From assembly GCA_905331475.1 (NCBI GenBank), contig CAJNYU010002951.1:1-64000 (forward strand): DNA of 64,000 nt. Reading direction: 5' to 3'. This DNA is from Rotaria socialis. Lineage: Eukaryota; Rotifera; Eurotatoria; Philodinida; Philodinidae. Each line of letters starts with the position of its first letter. The stretch's first letter is position 1. This document shows, piece after piece, positions 49,532 through 61,310 of the stretch. Under the pieces are notes generated by a model. That model worked only from the letters and a program-made list of their open reading frames with translations. It made no database searches and was not told where the DNA came from. Made by a program: the position numbers and the translations under genes.

Positions 49532-52429
49532 TTTCCTGTTCTGTATAAGTTCTAGTATTTATATATAGATTATTTTATTTTCGTCGAAAAAATATACAAA
49601 GGTAAATACATATTGATTTGTACCTATGAATCAACCAAGTACTAGGCAATATAATAGAAAGGAAAACATAGGTAAAGAACTGGATTAAAACGGAAGCGCG
49701 AAGGGGTTATCGTTATAAAGGGATTAGGAGAAAACAAAAGCATCAGAAAATATTCATGAGAATTTCTTTAAAATTTTGAAACATAATCTATGAGAATGGA
49801 GTGTTGATTAAAAATATAAATGGCACAATACCTATAAAAAAAGCTTGTTAGGCTGACTAAAATACTTCAAAATAGTTCATCTGAAAAATCAACCGTGATT
49901 TCCAAAACCTATAATTAGGTCATTACCTATTTGCTTATGTCTGTTATGGAGTATTAATTGTTAGCTCGTATATTTAATAATGGTAGAGATTACACTGTAA
50001 AAAAAATCCGTATAGAATACTAAACCCAAAAAGGGTTGATGAAAGTGCAACGTATAATACTGTAGTGATAAGTGTATCCAACGTATGATTGGTTCGAGAG
50101 TTTTTAACATTTAATTTGATTCATTTAATAAACCAAAGGTTCATGCGAAGTCTATTCTGTCGTTTTGAAACATTTGGATTGAAACCTATCTTGAGGGTGT
50201 GGGTGTGGTTGTGGTGATCACCGTGTTCTCAAAACAGGCAACGTTACTAAAATAATTAGAAAGTCTTCTTCGTAAGTTCTAAACTACTTTTCGTTTATTA
50301 TGCATGCCTAATTTATTTGTCTGAATCACTATTTTTCTCTAATATTAACATGGTAATGCAATTAGTGCTAGTTTCAGCTTTACGCTACAAAGTTCGGGCT
50401 GCTTTAAAAAAAGCTTTTGTTCTTCAATTACAAAATTTTCGACCAATTTTCGTAGACCCGTCTTCAACCGCTGAATACAAGCTTGAATGTTAAAGTTCGA
50501 TGACTCATAGTTTGTCGACCATGAAATTGCTATAAAGTCAATAATAAAAGTTTGATAAAAATCAAATATATTCCTAGCTTACCATGCAAGATGATAAACG
50601 AAATCAATGCGTTGTATCAAGATGAGAAAACTTTCTAGTTTAAATTCAAGTAGATGAGTCAGAGAGCGGCTCTTTACAGCACAGATTTCCATGGAAATAG
50701 TGTTTTTTTACTTTGTTGAAAATGATGTGCTTATCTCGCTCATAATACTGTTTCGCTTTTCTTTTCATAAGCTTCCTTTGAACGAAAATGAGCGAGAAAG
50801 TAAGATGAGGCTTTCAACGCATAGATATACTTCACTCACGATTTATTATATTAAAAAAGCTAACGCTAAAAAATCAAGTTGATGGATGTCAAAAATTCCA
50901 GAAAATACTTGAGATTATTGATGCAACAAAATTCTGCAAAAGCTAAGATTCAGAATGCACTATCTCTACGAGAAAGAGCTGAGCGAGTCCACAGGCGAGT
51001 GTTACTTGTAATCATATAAATATTTCACTTTTCAAGTGAACTTCGTATTGTGTGGATGAAAAATGACCGATTTCATTTAGAACATTTGATAATATCATTA
51101 TTTCTACTTCAATATTGATAATGTTTTGCAAAAATATACAACATCATAATATATTTTACGTGAGAATTTTACTGATTTCTAAAGCAAAATATCTATGTTG
51201 TTAAGACTACTGAACTATAACGTTTCCGATGGAATCCATTTGATACTACTCTACTTCCCTAGATAGGCTGAAATTGATTGTTCATATGTGATATTTAACC
51301 TTAGTTTATCATCTTTATTGCTCAACGTCCTTCATCCTTCTTTCTGTGTTACTGTGTGTATTGTGAACAATACCATTACAACAACGGAACAATTAATGAT
51401 ATTGTTTTATATCTTTGAAAACTATAGATACAGAGTATTATTCCTAAAGACCTCGAAGGAAGGAAATATATGCATCTGATAAATCGTATCAATATTTACT
51501 CTGAGAGCAGGTAATCTAAGTTGATCACTGCTTTAATCGGATCCATTCAGGAAAAACTGGAATCATGACCTAAGATATTCTACGTTCGTTTTTCTTTCAT
51601 TCTTGATTCTTGAAAGTATTTTTCTAAGCTGAAATCTTCAGTACATTCGGCGACGAGCGTGGAAGTATCTCTATACTTTTTTTCTGTATGAAAGCATTTT
51701 ATTTTCTTGCTTTTCTTGCTTATTATTGAAGTAAGTAACTAGGATGAGAATATATTCAAAACAAATTTTGGATTTCGTTTCTCTTTTAGAACTTATTAAA
51801 TTTATTTTATTACTCCGATAATGAACAAATCTTTTAAGATCATCGAAACATTAGATATATTTTATATAAAATTATGATGAAGGATTTCCTATAATCAAAC
51901 GATACCAATAAAGAAATATCTATTAACTATTTTTAAACTTTCTATCATAATCAACAAATAACAGAGGCTCCACTTTAATCGGTAAATATACACTACTACT
52001 CATCTGAGTCAACAGGTAGAGACTACCTTTCTTTCAATCTTCATGGAACTCAGGAACTTAACTCAGTTGATAGAATGATACGTTGTAATGATTTATTGAT
52101 GGTAGTGAAAATTTTTCTTGTTTTCCGATTCCAATATAAGGGCTAATAGAATAGAAGATACTTTTCCATCAGTTTTTTTTTATCTAGAATTTACAGTTAA
52201 TCGATTCGATCTTCATACGCTTCATCTTACTTTCGTAGTGACGAAATCACTTATTAATTTAATAGACAAAGAATTCATCTTTTTCTATCAATTGATATAA
52301 AAGAAAAATAGATAAGGTTTCACTTTTATGGCGATGCGGTACTTCTGTCTTCGAAATTTTTCTTTGAATTTGCTCACACCCACACCCTCAAGAATTTCTG
52401 GAAATGGATAAAAAACCTTTTAACGGGTC
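49532..52429. other. Gene-poor AT-rich region
   Basis: About 2.9 kb without a supported gene. It contains a telomere-like G-rich tract TTGAGGGTGTGGGTGTGG (from 50191) and the matching inverted tract CACACCCACACCCTCAAG (from 52375), about 2.2 kb apart. Open frames here are short and of low complexity. Confidence 0.5.
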
Positions 52430-53860
52430 GTAATCAATCATTATAAGATCGACTTTTTTCTCAACAAACTGACGCTGAATTACAACGTCATATTCATTCG
52501 AACAGTGCACTTAAACAACAAAAATTACATTCAACAACAACTAAAGAACATAAACGGGTTGTCAAAGAAATAATCCTAAAAATCAAATATGAATTAGTAC
52601 ATATAAAAATAAAGTATCTCGACCACCGCTGTCTACTGTTGATTTTTATTTCAGTGATATTATTGGTGATAAAACATCGATTGTTGAAAATGACTGTGTA
52701 AAACAAGCTCCGATAGGAATTGAAAATTTGAACAGGCGATTTCTTTTTCCTCTCAAATAAATTCAATTCTATCATGATTTTCATATGTAGATAATATCAG
52801 GTATTACTGAACTTCTATCCCGTTTCAAATCCTTAGAAACAAATTATATGAATAAAGAAGAATTTTGACGTGATGTTGACGATTTAAAATATATGCAACA
52901 AGAAAGTATTATCTAAGTTAAATACAAATTTGCTAGCATCCTTATTTGATGAAGAACATGGTGCATGATAGAAAAAGAAAAACACAAAAATTAGAGGATC
53001 GATTTCGTATGTTATACAATCAACTATGTTTTATTCTTACGTTTGGTTTTGTTTAGAAGAACTCTATGATCATGTATACGTACTTGATAAGAACTTATTT
53101 ATTTTCCTCTGGTCAAATATTTATATATATTTCAGTAACTTGATCGCATAAATGAATTTATTTCACATATTCATTCCTTAAATCAAACGAATAGTTGACT
53201 ATAAATATATTTTGGTTTATTCCAATGAATTCCACTTATTATGATGATCCAACAAAAGATCATCCAGGACCAGCTGCTTGTCAAGGTATGTAGTTTTTAT
53301 CTTTTAAATGATAGGTTGATCTGTTTTTTTTTAATTCTAGGAAGCATTATTCAAATTTATTGCACCAGAATTATGTGTGCTTGTAATTTTTTTATTTAAT
53401 AGACTCATTTTTACTTCAGGCGACGAATTAAGTTACTACAAAACAAATTCCTGGCCCAGCACAGACAATGGCTGCGAAGTCACTAGCAATTACTCACATG
53501 GCAATGCTTTTGAGGTGAAATTCATTCTGTCTTTTCTATCTAGACCAGTAGTAGTAGTAGTAGTAGTAGTAAAGATTGTGTAATGCTTATTAAATATTAT
53601 TCTGTCTTACATAAGCCAAGTTATCTTTCGTTCCGTTGAAGGAATGCTTATATTTTATTTAGTTCTATAACATGCAACAGATTTGATTCAAAATCGATGT
53701 GCTAAAGTAGCTATGACATATTAATATGCTAATCAAATGTTAGAAAGTTGATTAGTTGTCTACAATGTGAATAGTGGACGTTCAGATGCTGGAGAAGAAA
53801 ATGTGAATTCTAATTCTTTTAATTCAGACTAATATATCCAAGGGGCGAAAAATGCATTCG
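52430..53860 (+). pseudogene. Unidentified decayed coding remnants
   Basis: Several stretches read like protein but are cut by stops and frame changes: DAELQRHIHSNSALKQQKLH near 52470, TELLSRFKSLETNYMNKEEF near 52805 (stopped right after), PTKDHPGPAACQ near 53247 with a plausible GT donor and then EALFKFIAPELC, and PGPAQTMAAKSLAITHMAML near 53450. I cannot identify the parent gene or genes, nor show that all pieces come from one. A TAG microsatellite lies at 53547-53571. Confidence 0.4.
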
Positions 53861-54877
53861 GGCATTCCCCGCCATTTACAGTCATTCTTAATCATTCGCA
53901 ACTATTCCAATATATTCCTAGCTATTCTAAACTTTTCTCAAATAGGGATGGACCATTTTTCTAAATGAAACTTTGAAGTAGTGTCAATTAACATGAAACT
54001 TAAGATGTTTTTTCTTCTTAACACTTCATACTTGTAATTTATTGTTAATTGAGGATATTGAACTTAATTTTAAATTAATGTAGATGGTCCACCCCTACTC
54101 TCATGTAGTGTTATTTTTCATAAATTACTATATCTGTCTTTAGAACCTTGTCATTTTCTAAAGGTCATAGGTTTACATTAAAGTCGATTTACATAATGTT
54201 AAACTTAGTTAACGCATATTCATAAGTAGTGGTATTAATCATTAAAAATCATTAGATTTTCATTGATTGAAAACTACGCATTATCCGAATTCAAGTACAT
54301 AAAAAATATGGATGAAATGGAAAAAATCTCATTTGAGATGTGGAGTACCTTTACTCTAAACGTACAGCAGGAATTTGATCTCCAGGTCCCGAAAAACATT
54401 TTGTTTTTCTTGAGCAAAGTGATTCTATCTTTTTGATGATCAATTACTTAAGTCATTGAAAGTCTTGCTCTCATCTAACCTTGGCAACCAGCGATATCCG
54501 TGATCCCGAATTATTCTAAATCATCCCCATTTGTACGCATTGAATGACTACTTTTTCTATAATATTCAAGTAACTTTCAAGGATAAGAAAAATCATATAA
54601 CGCAGACTAGTTACATAAATGGTTTACATTCAATTTGATTTCAATAGTATTTAGTGAATTAGAAAAAACAAAAGATACATTTAGTAGTAGTAGTAGTAGT
54701 AGTATTTAAATAGTCAGCTAGCTGAGCGACCAGTGGAATCCTTTACTATCTGTTTTCCTTTATGCTTGGAATCAATTTTCTAAACACTTTGTCTATTTCG
54801 CTCTTTACAATAACTAATATATCTATGTATGCATATTAAATCGAAAAAGTACATTTTGGTGAAAGTATACTGACTAT
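53861..54877. other. Spacer with TAG microsatellite
   Basis: AT-rich DNA with no supported gene. TAG repeat at 54681-54704. Confidence 0.5.
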
Positions 54878-55440
54878 AGTGAATTTCCCAAGGTGAACCC
54901 TACGGATTCCAAAGAACTTTCGTTCATGATACTGCACAATGTTATAGTAACAACATCAAAAGACTTTGAATGCATAGCACTTTCTTGAAAAATTATGCTC
55001 ATTTTTCAGATTTTCTTTTTTTCTGAGTTACCAGAAAGTGAAATAATTGGATTTTGCTCAAAATTTTTGTTAATACATAGACCGACTGAACACTAAGACA
55101 CGATGAAAATTTTAGCAATAACAAATGTGTTTTTCAAAGTATACTCACTTTTTGAAGGAATATATTTAAAAGAACATATTTATTATTGCTAAAAGTTTCA
55201 TAGTGTTTTAGTGTCTAGTCTGTCTATTTATTAAAAAATTTTCGAATCAAAATTTGTTTATTTCACTTTCTGATAACTTTAAAAAAAGAAAAATATTTGA
55301 AAAATGCGTGTTCCTTTTGAAGAAAGCACTACGCACTGAAAATAGTGCAATGTTTTCCCTAGAGAGCATCGTGCAGTATCCATGGACAAAAATTCATTGG
55401 AATCTATGGTGGTGGTTAGCTTGGGAGGCTCCATCGTGAA
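54878..55440. mobile_element. Large fold-back element, about 560 bp
   Basis: The sequence from about 54880 to 55145, read forward, matches the sequence from 55440 back to about 55160 read as reverse complement. Landmark pairs are GATACTGCACAATG with GATACTGCACGATG, ATAGCACTTTCTTGA with GTAGTGCTTTCTTCA, CCAGAAAGTGAAATAA with TCAGAAAGTGAAATAA, GACTGAACACTAAGACAC with GACTAGACACTAAAACAC, and TTTTAGCAATAACAAAT with TTTTAGCAATAATAAAT. Nearly all of it is stem, with a loop of a few tens of bases around 55150. The 61-codon open frame at 55254-55439 lies in the right arm and is probably not a gene. No transposase or clear target duplication was found. Confidence 0.75.
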
Positions 55441-55759
55441 CTGATTCTATTAAAATATTATTTTATCAACATAATGATGGATCTCATTGTTAGCAAATTA
55501 CTTGTAATTATGAATATGACAATTGTTCATGTGTGTCAGTAACAACATAATGTGATGAAAATGAATAAAGTCTGATACATATTGGAAAACGATTATACTA
55601 TTTTCAACAGGCTTCCTGTAGTCAGAGCACTTCGACAATAACGATAATCATGTTTCTAATGAATTTTAAAGTTTTTTCATAGTTTGAACTACTTCAAGAG
55701 ACTAATTTCTAGCCATTCGAATGGCTCGGAATGAACTTTTTTCCCTTGAATATATCACT

Positions 55760-56527
55760 TGTGGAAGGTCAATGTTGAGGTGCTAAATTACCCGATACTG
55801 CAAATGTTGCTATTCAAATTGGTGGGACACATACACAAGTTCAAGAACGATATGCAACTAAAAAACATGATTTCCATGAAAAAAAGTATTCGTATTATTT
55901 CTAAATGTTCATTGAATCAAGATATTAGGTATTGTATAGAGATATTGACGATGATATTCAAATGACTGAATTTGCTTTACAAAAGAACGTTCCTTTGGAA
56001 CTTGCTGACCTAGGTTTACTTGCTACAGTTGGACCACGAACAATACATGTTTATGATAAACTATGTGTAGTCGTTCTTTCAATCGATAGTGGGGAAATTC
56101 GTGATAGTAATAAAATCATGCTTATGAGAGTATTAAAATATACAACATGCTATTTACTTTCAGTGGCATTATATAAACAAGTAACTTTGATTCGTATTCC
56201 GCATCTTTCCAAACAGCTATTTCGAGAATTTATTCTAATAAAACATCGGTTATTCAAACATTACAATCTTATCATCCAATAATTCATGTGCAAGTATATA
56301 TATATACACTTGAATTAATATACGAAATTTTTTATTTGATCATTTAGTTTAATCAACTCATTAACTATCATGATCTACGACCGGAATATATCCGTGTCAT
56401 TATTGTTGAATGGTCAATAAAATTCTCAATTTCCATAGCACGCATTATTTCAGCAAATATTCAATGTAGTTTACTCAGTGCTCGACGTTGTGAAAATTTC
56501 TACGATTATAGTCAACAAGTTGATTGA
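55760..56527 (+). pseudogene. Gephyrin (MoeA-domain) pseudogene fragment
   Basis: Gephyrin inserts molybdenum into molybdopterin and in animals also scaffolds inhibitory receptors. Pieces of its C-terminal E (MoeA) domain are readable: GAKLPDTANVAIQIGG near 55779 (intact proteins have a GADAVVQVEDT-like block), then LADLGLLATVGPRTIHVYDK near 56000 and VVLSIDSGEIRDSNKIML, where intact proteins carry STGNEL and a loop before GxIRDSN. Near 56380 comes RPEYIRVIIVEW, then ARIISANIQCSLLSARRCENF, matching the RPEYxR and SSRLxSMRxANGL blocks of domain IV. The frame changes at about 55895 and again downstream, stops interrupt it, and the central catalytic part is missing. It is non-functional. Confidence 0.72.
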
Positions 56528-58333
56528 TTTAACATCAGAAAAATTCAAATGACATTTTTTTCATCGGGGCACATGATTTATTTTTCTGGCGATTATAAAA
56601 AACCATGTTGTGGGAAAATCGCATTATTGTTCCTTCTTGTGAATGAAATATTGAGTCTGTTGACTTCATACATCAGTGCACATCAACAGTCGCGTTTTTT
56701 GTCACATAAACGTTTCTCTATTCAACATAATCTCTCACAATTTATCTTGATTTATAAATGAAAGTGTTGCTCTGGCAAGTCGATGTTGCGATCAACCTGT
56801 ATATTTTCTTCATCGCAACATGTATTTTGATCCGTAGAGATTATTTACCGCTTGGTAAGTTTGTAATAAGCAATATTTCTAGATAAGATGTGAGGTATGA
56901 TATTATTCTCAATCTGACACATCACTTGCTTGCATTCTATCTTCTAATATGAAAAGAGTAGAGAAAAAAATGATTTCGTTCTCTGCATCTCCACGAATAA
57001 ACTTACTTATTACAACTTACCAAGAGGTAAATGATCTTTGCTGATCAAATACATGCTGCGATGACGAAATCGTGCGGGTTGATGGTAACATCGATCTGCC
57101 AGAGCAACATTTTTCGATTAAATAAAAAGAAATAAAGACAGTAGATAGCGTTAAATATTATGATACACGATTTTCTATTCGTTTGGTCGAAGAATGTAAC
57201 TATAAATAGGAATTTCCCTTTACGAGTAGAAATGAATTGTTTAATCGATTAAAAACGAACTGCTTAAAATGTCAATCAAAAAATAGTATTCATTTTTCTT
57301 CTTAGCTAACAAAAAGAAAACAACGGTTTATTTTTGAAATAATTGAGAATAGACCATTCATAAAAGTAATAGAATTACATGTGTTTTAAACTGCTCGACT
57401 CAGTACATTTGCAATCAAACAATATTCTGCTTATCCGTGTGAGAAGAAAAAGGCTGTAGAACATTTAAAATTTATAAAGCATTCATGATAGAAACAATCT
57501 CGACATTCATACACAGCTGTTTATTTCTTTTTTTACAGAGACAATGATCTATATTTTTATTGAAGATGATCCCACTAATATTCGTAACTTTTCATCAAAT
57601 TTTAGGGTAAAATGTTGCTCTAATTGGACATTATGTAGTGCATGTGATCGACATATTTTTTTTAATGATGATTAATATAAAGCGAGAAAACATTCTAATT
57701 TAAGATCAACTGAGACTAGTTCAATACGAATACTTAAATAATCTGATTTATAATTGATCACAAATTTGTTAATTCTGAAGTCAAAAAATAATAATCATCA
57801 TATATTATGACAGCGTCTGTTCGATCGATCTTATAGATCGTATGCGGTCAAGCGTATATTTCTATTAACGACATATCAATCATTACAGGGCAAATTTCTT
57901 CGTTCTAGAATCCTTTTTAATTAAAATTATTTGACATCAAGTTACTTTTAAAGAAGTATTTATTTTGATTTAACAAATTTCGGGAATTACGAAATAAATT
58001 TTATGATTCCATTTTTTAAACTAAAATTTTTTTTTCTAAATTATATTCCAATTTCGAAATATTCATTTGATAACTGATGATTAATGACAATAAATTATAA
58101 TTACTTTTTTAAAATAAACTTCATAATCGATTTAGAATGATTAATTATGTACAATTGTCTTTACTCGATTGGTATTGAGCGCCCTCTTCCCTTCGAAAGA
58201 GGCAACGTGTGATCGATCTTTTTTACTCAATGGTGTGAAGTGTTTGTACAAGCTAGCTTGCAAGAAAGAAGAGAAGAAAAAAAGAAGACGCTGTGTAGCA
58301 GCTCATTCAGAGTAGTGAACACGATTTTTGAAA
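56528..58333. other. Spacer between gephyrin pseudogene and tetraspanin
   Basis: AT-rich DNA with no supported gene. A short inverted pair around ATCAACATCGACTTGCCAGAG occurs (GCTCTGGCAAGTCGATGTTGC at 56769, GATGGTAACATCGATCTGCCAGAGC near 57080). With CTTGGTAAGTTTGTAATAAG near 56850 and CTTATTACAACTTACCAAG near 57005, this suggests an imperfect hairpin from about 56768 to 57105. Confidence 0.5.
56768..57108. repeat. Imperfect inverted repeat, about 340 bp
   Basis: Forward TGCTCTGGCAAGTCGATGTT at 56768 pairs with GATCTGCCAGAGCA near 57090. TACCGCTTGGTAAGTTTGTAATAAG near 56847 pairs with CTTATTACAACTTACCAAGAGGTAA near 57005. TCGCAACATGTATTTGATCC near 56813 pairs with GATCAAATACATGCTGCGA near 57040. 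The outer and inner pairs are in hairpin order, so the whole is a fold-back sequence, likely another non-coding mobile element. It has no ORF and no clear target duplication. Confidence 0.65.
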
Positions 58334-60976
58334 ATGTCATCGAACTATATGATATTTCGATATGTTTTTTCTATAATAAACATCTGTTTTTTTGTAAGTT
58401 TCAATTAGCTTTTCTTGTATTCTTTTTTTTGCAAAATTCTTTTTAAATAAGGCATTGGGATTAGCAATAGTTATATTTAGTTGGATGTTACATTTAAAAT
58501 CATCTGATTATGGTCCTCTAATGGGAAATGAGTGGTTTACTGCGCCTGTTGTATTAATTATATCAGGTATATATTTTCTTTATATTTGTTCAATTTTAAT
58601 TGTTTTCAATTTTTAGCAAAATGTTCTATGGTACTTGGTCTTATCGGATGTATTGGTGCTTGGTTTGAAAAAAAGCCGTTACTTTTTCTTGTAATTAAAA
58701 TGATACATCGCCTTTTCGAAATAATTTTTTTTTATTAGTATATTATAGCAATGATTATAGTCTTTGCTGGGTTATTAATTGGTGTTGTATTGGTTATCGC
58801 TTTGAATGAACAAGTAAGCTCGAATTTTTTATTTTGTATTTTGACGGTTTTTTGTTGTTTTCTAGATGGTAATATCTGCTAGAAAGGATTTATTAGATAG
58901 TATACGACAAAAGCCACAAGAAGAAAATAATTTTCGTAAAAAAATGGATGCAATTCAACGCAGAGTAAAAATTCAAAAATATGCTGAAATTTTTATTTAG
59001 TTTAACAAAACTTTTTTCAGCTTGATTGTTGTGGTCTTGATGAATACCGTGATTGGTTTAATCCTGATATTCAGTCTGGAGAGGCTTATGTTCCTGATTC
59101 ATGTTGTATTGAAGAAAAATTTAATTGTGGAAAACAAATTAGCGTTAATGAAACTTATGGAATAATTAACACAGATGTAAATTTAAACGAAATAAGATTT
59201 TTGAATATTGAATGTTTTTATTACTCTATTCATTATTATTTTAGGGTTGTTTTAATATGATTCAAGTCGAAATTAATCGAAATTTAATGATTGTTGGTAT
59301 TCTCTCTTTTGTTCTTGTTTTTGTTGAAGTAAGTTTATTATTAGAAGGAAAAAAAATTAACGAGTGCGTTTAATTGCTTGAGAGAGCGAAATAAAATATT
59401 GATCATTAATGAACTCTGTTGATCAGATATCTAACATTGATGGGAGGAATGTTCATATTACTGATCGTTATCGGATGTCTCTGCTTAGTATAAGGTAAAA
59501 TGAATGATCAGTCGAATGAACATGGTAAATCTAATCGATTTATATTGACACCTCATCTGTCTATACATATATTTTGATAGGTTTTGTATTGTCATGCATG
59601 ATTGTTGTGACAAGCATATTAAACAAAAGACAAGCAGATAAAATTGATTTAGCAATCCATTAACTGTCGACTGCTCTTTTGTTTAATGTGTAAGATACAC
59701 ATTACATAGTAATATAAAAATAATTGAAACATCTCCCCGTCGTTTCGCTCGAAGGAACAGATTTTTTAAAGACAATGATAAAAGGTTAACTTTCAAAGTT
59801 TCCTTCTTTTTTCATACGAATTACGTAAGCAGCCATTATTATCAAATCAGAAAAATAGATAGCAAGCATTTAATAGATAAGGTTCAGTTTTCGTCTGCGA
59901 GAAGAAATCATAATGAACTTATACCATACGTTTGTTTGTACTATCACTGGCATCGCGCTGTGCTGACAAGAACATGTGTTCGTGCTTAGAACTTTCTGTT
60001 TCAACAATGATCAATCATGGAGATTTTTTTCTTCTATCTAGCTCAGACAAAAAAAAACAAGAAGAAAATAGTTTCTAAATGAACCTGCAGTGCTATCTGT
60101 CATGTAAATAAACTGCACAGTTGTGCCCTATTCGAATTCTTTAGCTAGTAGAGATGACGTAAAATCGTCAACACTAAATGTAACAGAGTCAATTTAATTT
60201 TATTAGTTTGAATACAGTTTAAAATGTTCATTCGCCTGAATGCAATGCATCATCGCAGAACTCTGTTAAAGGAAAAAGAATGGCCGGTATTATGCTTACA
60301 GTTTCAATCGTTATGTCAACCGTATGAAGCTACAATGAATTCATTCGAAGGAATTGAAGCGGACATATTTCTTAATGTTGATCAGCATGCCCGCGACAAA
60401 GGACTGTACGCAAGAATGCGATAGCTATTGTAATAATTGAACAAAGTGATAATACAAATTTGCATAGAGCATTAACGGTTAGGTTTTTCTGCTAAATCAG
60501 TTGAACATATGTACAGTGGTACTATAGTTAGTAGAGACACAAAAAAAACTCAAGATTGAAATAGATCACCGTTGTGTATATGGGTATGATGGAAAAAGAG
60601 AGAAAGAAAAAATATCGAAAACAAAATTGAGGGCTGAAAATGTGGATGTAACAGTAAGGGTGATGTTTTCGATATTTTCCCATCCATTCTGTATATGACT
60701 CCACTGCTGTATAATTAAGAGCGTTTAGTTTAGCCTAGAAGATGTCTATGAATAGTCTCATTCGCGACGAAGCCACACATAGTAAAGTCAGTAGAAACAT
60801 ACTCATTTTAAGGGTCATTTAAATTATTAATAAGACAATGCGTTTTTTATTATTTTTCTATTCTATTATTTTTATTAAACACAAAAATAATCATTGGTTT
60901 TTATTTCAAGGGTTTTTGTATTATTGCTGCTCTTGGTCTACTCTGTTATCTTCGTCAACGTGATAGTTACATATGA
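58334..60976 (+). CDS. Tetraspanin
   Basis: Four-pass membrane scaffold protein of the cell surface. Eight exons (58334-58393, 58452-58566, 58617-58690, 58739-58813, 58866-58964, 59021-59176, 59245-59328, 60911-60976) join in phase to 242 aa. TM1 spans the first intron (INICFF then ALGLAIVIFSWML). TM2 contains CSMVLGLIGCIGAWFEKKPL and TM3 YIIAMIIVFAGLLIGVVLVI. The large extracellular loop holds the diagnostic LDCCGLDEY, PDSCCIE, FNCGK and GCFNMIQ, giving the usual four disulfide cysteines plus two more. TM4 is NLMIVGILSFVLVFVE continued by GFCIIAALGLLCYLRQRDSYI from the last exon, which lies across a 1.58-kb intron. Retaining that intron would end the protein within 14 residues, so a short form is possible. 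The subfamily is not determined. Confidence 0.88.
59329..60910. other. Long last intron of the tetraspanin gene
   Basis: All other introns of this gene are 48-68 bp, so this 1.58-kb intron probably grew by insertion. A hydrophobic reading near 59430 (LTLMGGMFILLIVIGCLCLV then stop) looks like a membrane helix but is out of phase with exon 7. A 66-codon open frame at 60224-60424 is of unknown origin. Confidence 0.55.
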
Positions 60977-61310
60977 AATATATCTGTTGTAATTAGTTAA
61001 GCTTATTTCGCTCAGATACACTTTGTTTATTAAAATACGATCTCATAATTAATATGCCTAACAGCCAATGCGACATTGAATTTTTTGTGTTTTTTTTTCT
61101 TTCTCCTATTTGGTAGCGTTCTTCCTTTTGTTTTATTTTTATTTTTAGTGTCTGTTTAACAGTGTATCCATGATGTTTTGATCTCTTTTTTTTCTTTTTT
61201 TGGTTTTGAAATGAGTTTTGTATAATTGAATTTGAAGTAAAAATTTAGCTAAAAGGCAGCATAACAATAAATGCACTAATGTAATTTGCAGATGGTTTAA
61301 AAATTAAACA
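60977..61310. other. Spacer between tetraspanin and PIGN
   Basis: About 330 bp with poly-T tracts. It must hold the tetraspanin 3' end and the PIGN promoter. No specific site is recognised. Confidence 0.5.

Noticed and set aside
55254..55439. 61-codon open frame ending WWWLAWEAPS
   Set aside because: It lies within the right arm of the fold-back element and has no family match or splice support.
59430..59492. Hydrophobic reading ending in CLCLV as a tetraspanin last exon
   Set aside because: The acceptor at this place puts the reading in the wrong phase relative to exon 7; the exon at 60911 fits phase and completes TM4.
60224..60424. 66-codon open frame in the tetraspanin intron
   Set aside because: No family recognised, sits in an intron, and codon content is not convincing.
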